The translations under genes and the position numbers were made by a program. A stretch of DNA of 14,998 bases. Source: CAYNNP01 sp964398215 (lineage in GTDB: Bacteria > Planctomycetota > Planctomycetia > Pirellulales > Pirellulaceae). Positions 13,139-14,998 of this stretch are shown in pieces. The stretch covers positions 1 to 14,998 of the forward strand of contig CAYNNP010000161.1 of assembly GCA_964398215.1 (NCBI GenBank). Reading direction: 5' to 3'. The notes beneath the pieces were generated by a model that worked only from the letters and a program-made list of their open reading frames with translations, had not been told where the DNA came from and did no database searches. The number at the start of each line of letters is the position of its first letter. Positions within the stretch are counted from its first letter, which is position 1.

Positions 13139-13188
13139 GGATTTTCGCCCCAAAATCATCTTTACAATCGTCAAAACGGCGAAAATCC
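13139..13188. promoter_or_regulatory. Perfect 11-bp inverted repeat in the divergent region
   Basis: GGATTTTCGCC at 13139-13149 is matched by GGCGAAAATCC at 13178-13188, with 28 bases between. The arms are 39 bases apart start to start, close to a whole number of helix turns on DNA. Two sites for one regulator acting on both divergent genes is one reading; an RNA hairpin in a leader is another. The repeat itself is seen; the role is inference. Confidence 0.5.
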
Positions 13189-13296
13189 GGTAGCAGATTG
13201 AGGGATTCGATCGAACCGGCTGTAGAATGACGTAGATTCGTAAATAACCTATGGAGAGGGTGGAATATTTATCTTGTCTGGGATTGATATTCGTTC

Positions 13297-13319
13297 ACAC
13301 TGAGCGATCCCGCTCGTGT
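13297..13319 (+). other. Leader hairpin upstream of the membrane protein gene
   Basis: GAGCG at 13302-13306 pairs with CGCTC at 13311-13315 around ATCC. ACAC/GTGT extends the stem after one bulged T. It ends 39 bases before the ATG and is followed by a short T-run, so it could attenuate or stabilise the transcript. Confidence 0.35.
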
Positions 13320-13358
13320 CTTTTCGTTATTTAACACTCGTTTTTTCAGGAATACGCC

Positions 13359-14864
13359 ATGGCGGCACGCGACGATTCTGTCATCCGCGGCAGTTTGATT
13401 GCCTGTCTGATTTTTCTAGTGCTCTCACTCGCGCTGAATTTCTTCCTCTATCGATGGGGTGATTCACTGAGCATTGAGGCAGAAAAGGCAAAAGATTCGC
13501 TGACAGCACGCGATGATACTATCCGCCAATTCGAAAAGCAGTCCTTGGTATACAAGGCAATGCTGGGCGTGGGCCAAATTTCCGAAGAACAATTCAACGG
13601 GATGCAAAATTCGGAAAGTGGCGATACCGACATGGACACCATTGCGAATAGTTACGTGAAAGCCATGTCATTCTTCGACAAGGACTTTCCAGTAGAAAAC
13701 CGTAGCTATCCCGCCTTGCCAAACTACTTGATCAACGCGATCCGAACACGTAATGGCCAGCTCAAAGCAGAACGTGAAAAAGTCAAAAACATTGGTATCA
13801 AAACCGATGAAGAAATCGCACTCGCTCGCAAGCTCCAGGCAATGGCTGAGCGAGAGAAGGACGATTTCCAAACAACGCTTGCAAACGAACAGCAAAAGTT
13901 CACCGAAGAGCGAGTCAGAATCAATAAAGAGAAAGAAGAAGCTCGCGATAAAATGCGACAAACTTCTATCAGACTTGGTGCCGTTCAAAAGAAAGCAGAC
14001 CAAGTTGAAGCGGCTTTGAAGAACGAGAGAGTTCAACTGCAACAAACCATTGAAACGCAACGATTGAGCTTGAACGATTTGCGAAGCGACAAGTTTGAGA
14101 GCACTCAAGGCTTGATTCGTTATGTCATGCGTGGTCGTGATGTGGTCACAATCAACCTTGGCTCTGCTGATGCCCTTCGTCCAGGTGTTACCTTTGGCGT
14201 CATCGACGCAATGGAAACAAGACTCGACGATGCAAAGGTCAAAGCTTCCATTCAAGTCACACGTATTCGTGATTTGCATTTGGCTGAGGCACGTATTGTT
14301 GCTCACCCTTCGATTGATACACCGATCATCGAAGGCGACAGAATTTTCTCGCCATTCTGGGCACCAGGTCGCCGCGTTAAAATTGCGTTGGCAGGAGACA
14401 TTGATATCGATGGTGATGGACGCCCAGACAACCAAGAATTGGTGGGCATGGTCCAAGCAGCTGGTGCCGTTGTCGCGGCACAAATTTCGCCTGAAGGAGC
14501 TGTTGAAGGAAAATTGGATGCGACGATTCGATTCCTAGTTGTTGGTACTCCACCTGAAGTCAGCGTTCGTGGCGATGCAGAAACCGCTGCTCAAGAAGCA
14601 CAGTTGACCAGAACACTGGGCACAATCAAACAGCGTGCGAGAGAACTTGGGCTGACAGTCATCCCAGCTTGGAAACTGCAAGCCTATCTCAAGACCATCA
14701 ATGACAGTCTGACAACACCACTGGGAACAGCCGCCAGCGCAGAGGATTTTCCTGCGACAACTTCGGCCATAACCAACAATCGATTGCCAACCAACAACTT
14801 GCCATCTCTCTACCTGAACGACAACGAAGGCGAGCAAAAAGGCAACAAAGTTTTGCCACCGTGA
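13359..14864 (+). CDS. Membrane-anchored coiled-coil protein with a beta-barrel-like and a possible BRCT-like domain
   Basis: I do not recognise a named family for this 501-residue protein. One membrane helix at about 10-31 serves as a signal anchor. Residues 36-65 and about 130-245 are long charged helices, probably coiled coil. Residues 258-334 (VVTINLGSADALRPGVTFGV, then SIQVTRIRDLHLAEARIV, ending EGDRIF) look like the small beta-rich domain found at the C-terminus of FlgT-like and other envelope proteins. About 338-447 could be BRCT-like: VKIALAG, then ELVGMVQAAGAVV, a strand FLVVGTPP, and IKQRARELGLTVIPAWKLQA at 423-442. Residues 349-360 (DIDGDGRPDNQE with Asp at 349, 351, 353, 357 and Glu360) form a canonical EF-hand loop inserted after the first strand. 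The Asn/Pro-rich tail is probably disordered. AGGA lies 7 bases before the ATG. It is monocistronic, closed by a strong terminator. Confidence 0.88.
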   Translation: MAARDDSVIRGSLIACLIFLVLSLALNFFLYRWGDSLSIEAEKAKDSLTARDDTIRQFEKQSLVYKAMLGVGQISEEQFNGMQNSESGDTDMDTIANSYVKAMSFFDKDFPVENRSYPALPNYLINAIRTRNGQLKAEREKVKNIGIKTDEEIALARKLQAMAEREKDDFQTTLANEQQKFTEERVRINKEKEEARDKMRQTSIRLGAVQKKADQVEAALKNERVQLQQTIETQRLSLNDLRSDKFESTQGLIRYVMRGRDVVTINLGSADALRPGVTFGVIDAMETRLDDAKVKASIQVTRIRDLHLAEARIVAHPSIDTPIIEGDRIFSPFWAPGRRVKIALAGDIDIDGDGRPDNQELVGMVQAAGAVVAAQISPEGAVEGKLDATIRFLVVGTPPEVSVRGDAETAAQEAQLTRTLGTIKQRARELGLTVIPAWKLQAYLKTINDSLTTPLGTAASAEDFPATTSAITNNRLPTNNLPSLYLNDNEGEQKGNKVLPP

Positions 14865-14889
14865 TCGTCAATCGATAAAGAAATTTAGC

Positions 14890-14927
14890 AACGCCTCGGT
14901 AATGTAATTTTGCCGAGGCGTTTTTTA
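14890..14927 (+). terminator. Intrinsic terminator
   Basis: AACGCCTCGG at 14890-14899 pairs perfectly with CCGAGGCGTT at 14913-14922 around a 13-base loop. The 3' arm runs directly into six T residues (14921-14926). It lies 25 bases after the stop of the membrane protein gene. This is the clearest intrinsic terminator in the window. Confidence 0.88.
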
Positions 14928-14976
14928 TGCTGTGTCGTTGAACTTGATTGAAAGGCCACGAAACAATGTCGTGTTG

Positions 14977-14998
14977 TACTGAGCCGACGGCGCTAGCC
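14977..14998 (-). repeat. Dispersed palindromic repeat, copy 2 (cut by window end)
   Basis: The reverse complement reads GGCTAGCGCCGTCGGCTCAG then TA, nearly the same as 37-59 but in the opposite orientation. GGC-GCTA-GCC at 14989-14998 can fold as in copy 1, where the matching stem is one pair longer. The element probably continues beyond the window. It lies about 50 bases after the terminator, in otherwise empty sequence. Confidence 0.6.

Larger units (their letters stand above)
12907..13358. other. 452-base divergent intergenic region
   Basis: This gap separates gspG from the divergently transcribed membrane protein gene. It holds a possible gsp promoter, a perfect 11-bp inverted repeat (13139-13188), a hairpin near the plus-strand gene (13297-13319) and a Shine-Dalgarno AGGA 7 bases before the ATG at 13359. 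For the plus-strand gene I see only a weak promoter candidate: TTGAGG at 13198, followed 17 bases later by TGTAGAAT. I see no ORF, RNA gene or mobile element in it. Confidence 0.5.

Noticed and set aside
13668..14483. 271-codon minus-strand ORF opposite the membrane protein gene
   Set aside because: It is Cys-, Phe- and Asn-rich without a recognisable pattern and lies wholly antisense to a clearly coding frame with a good ribosome site and terminator.
1..14998. CRISPR array, insertion sequence, prophage or toxin-antitoxin pair
   Set aside because: No regularly spaced direct repeats, no transposase or integrase frame and no toxin-antitoxin gene pair were found on either strand.

Overview
The window looks like a chromosomal segment of a planctomycete, probably of the Pirellulales / Rhodopirellula type. 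This is inferred from two palindromic repeat families I recall from such genomes and from the weak or absent Shine-Dalgarno sites in front of many genes. No species call is possible from the sequence alone.

Layout. Positions 1-470 hold a repeat copy, three closely spaced tRNA genes (Ala-TGC, Arg-TCG, Arg-GCG) and a cloverleaf-like palindrome. Positions 514-4666 hold a minus-strand group: a small protein of unknown function, a GspF/PilC-type inner-membrane platform protein and a secretin. A soluble histidine kinase lies alone on the plus strand at 4842-5624. Positions 5687-12906 hold a minus-strand operon read in the order gspG, gspH, gspI, gspJ, gspK, a PilM-PilN fusion, and a PilO-like protein fused to an Ig-like domain and a PilP/GspC-like domain. 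A 452-base divergent intergenic region follows. Then comes a plus-strand gene for a membrane-anchored coiled-coil protein with a possible BRCT-like C-terminal domain, closed by a strong intrinsic terminator. The window ends in a second copy of the repeat seen at its start.

How the genes work together. The five pseudopilins G-H-I-J-K define a type II secretion pseudopilus. The inner-membrane and outer-membrane parts resemble type IV pilus machines instead: PilM-PilN in one chain, PilO plus a PilP-like domain in one chain, and a secretin with only two recognisable N-domains. Together they would form a hybrid envelope-spanning secretion machine in which fusions reduce the number of separate parts. 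The assembly ATPase (GspE/PilB) and the prepilin peptidase are not in the window and must be encoded elsewhere. The kinase between the two halves has no partner response regulator here, so a link to secretion is only a guess from position.

The strongest leads are the PilO-Ig-PilP-like fusion, the hybrid composition, the acidic tails on several subunits, the BRCT-like membrane protein with an EF-hand-type loop, the tRNA-Arg(GCG) gene, and a possible eight-codon leader ORF whose stop overlaps the pilMN start.
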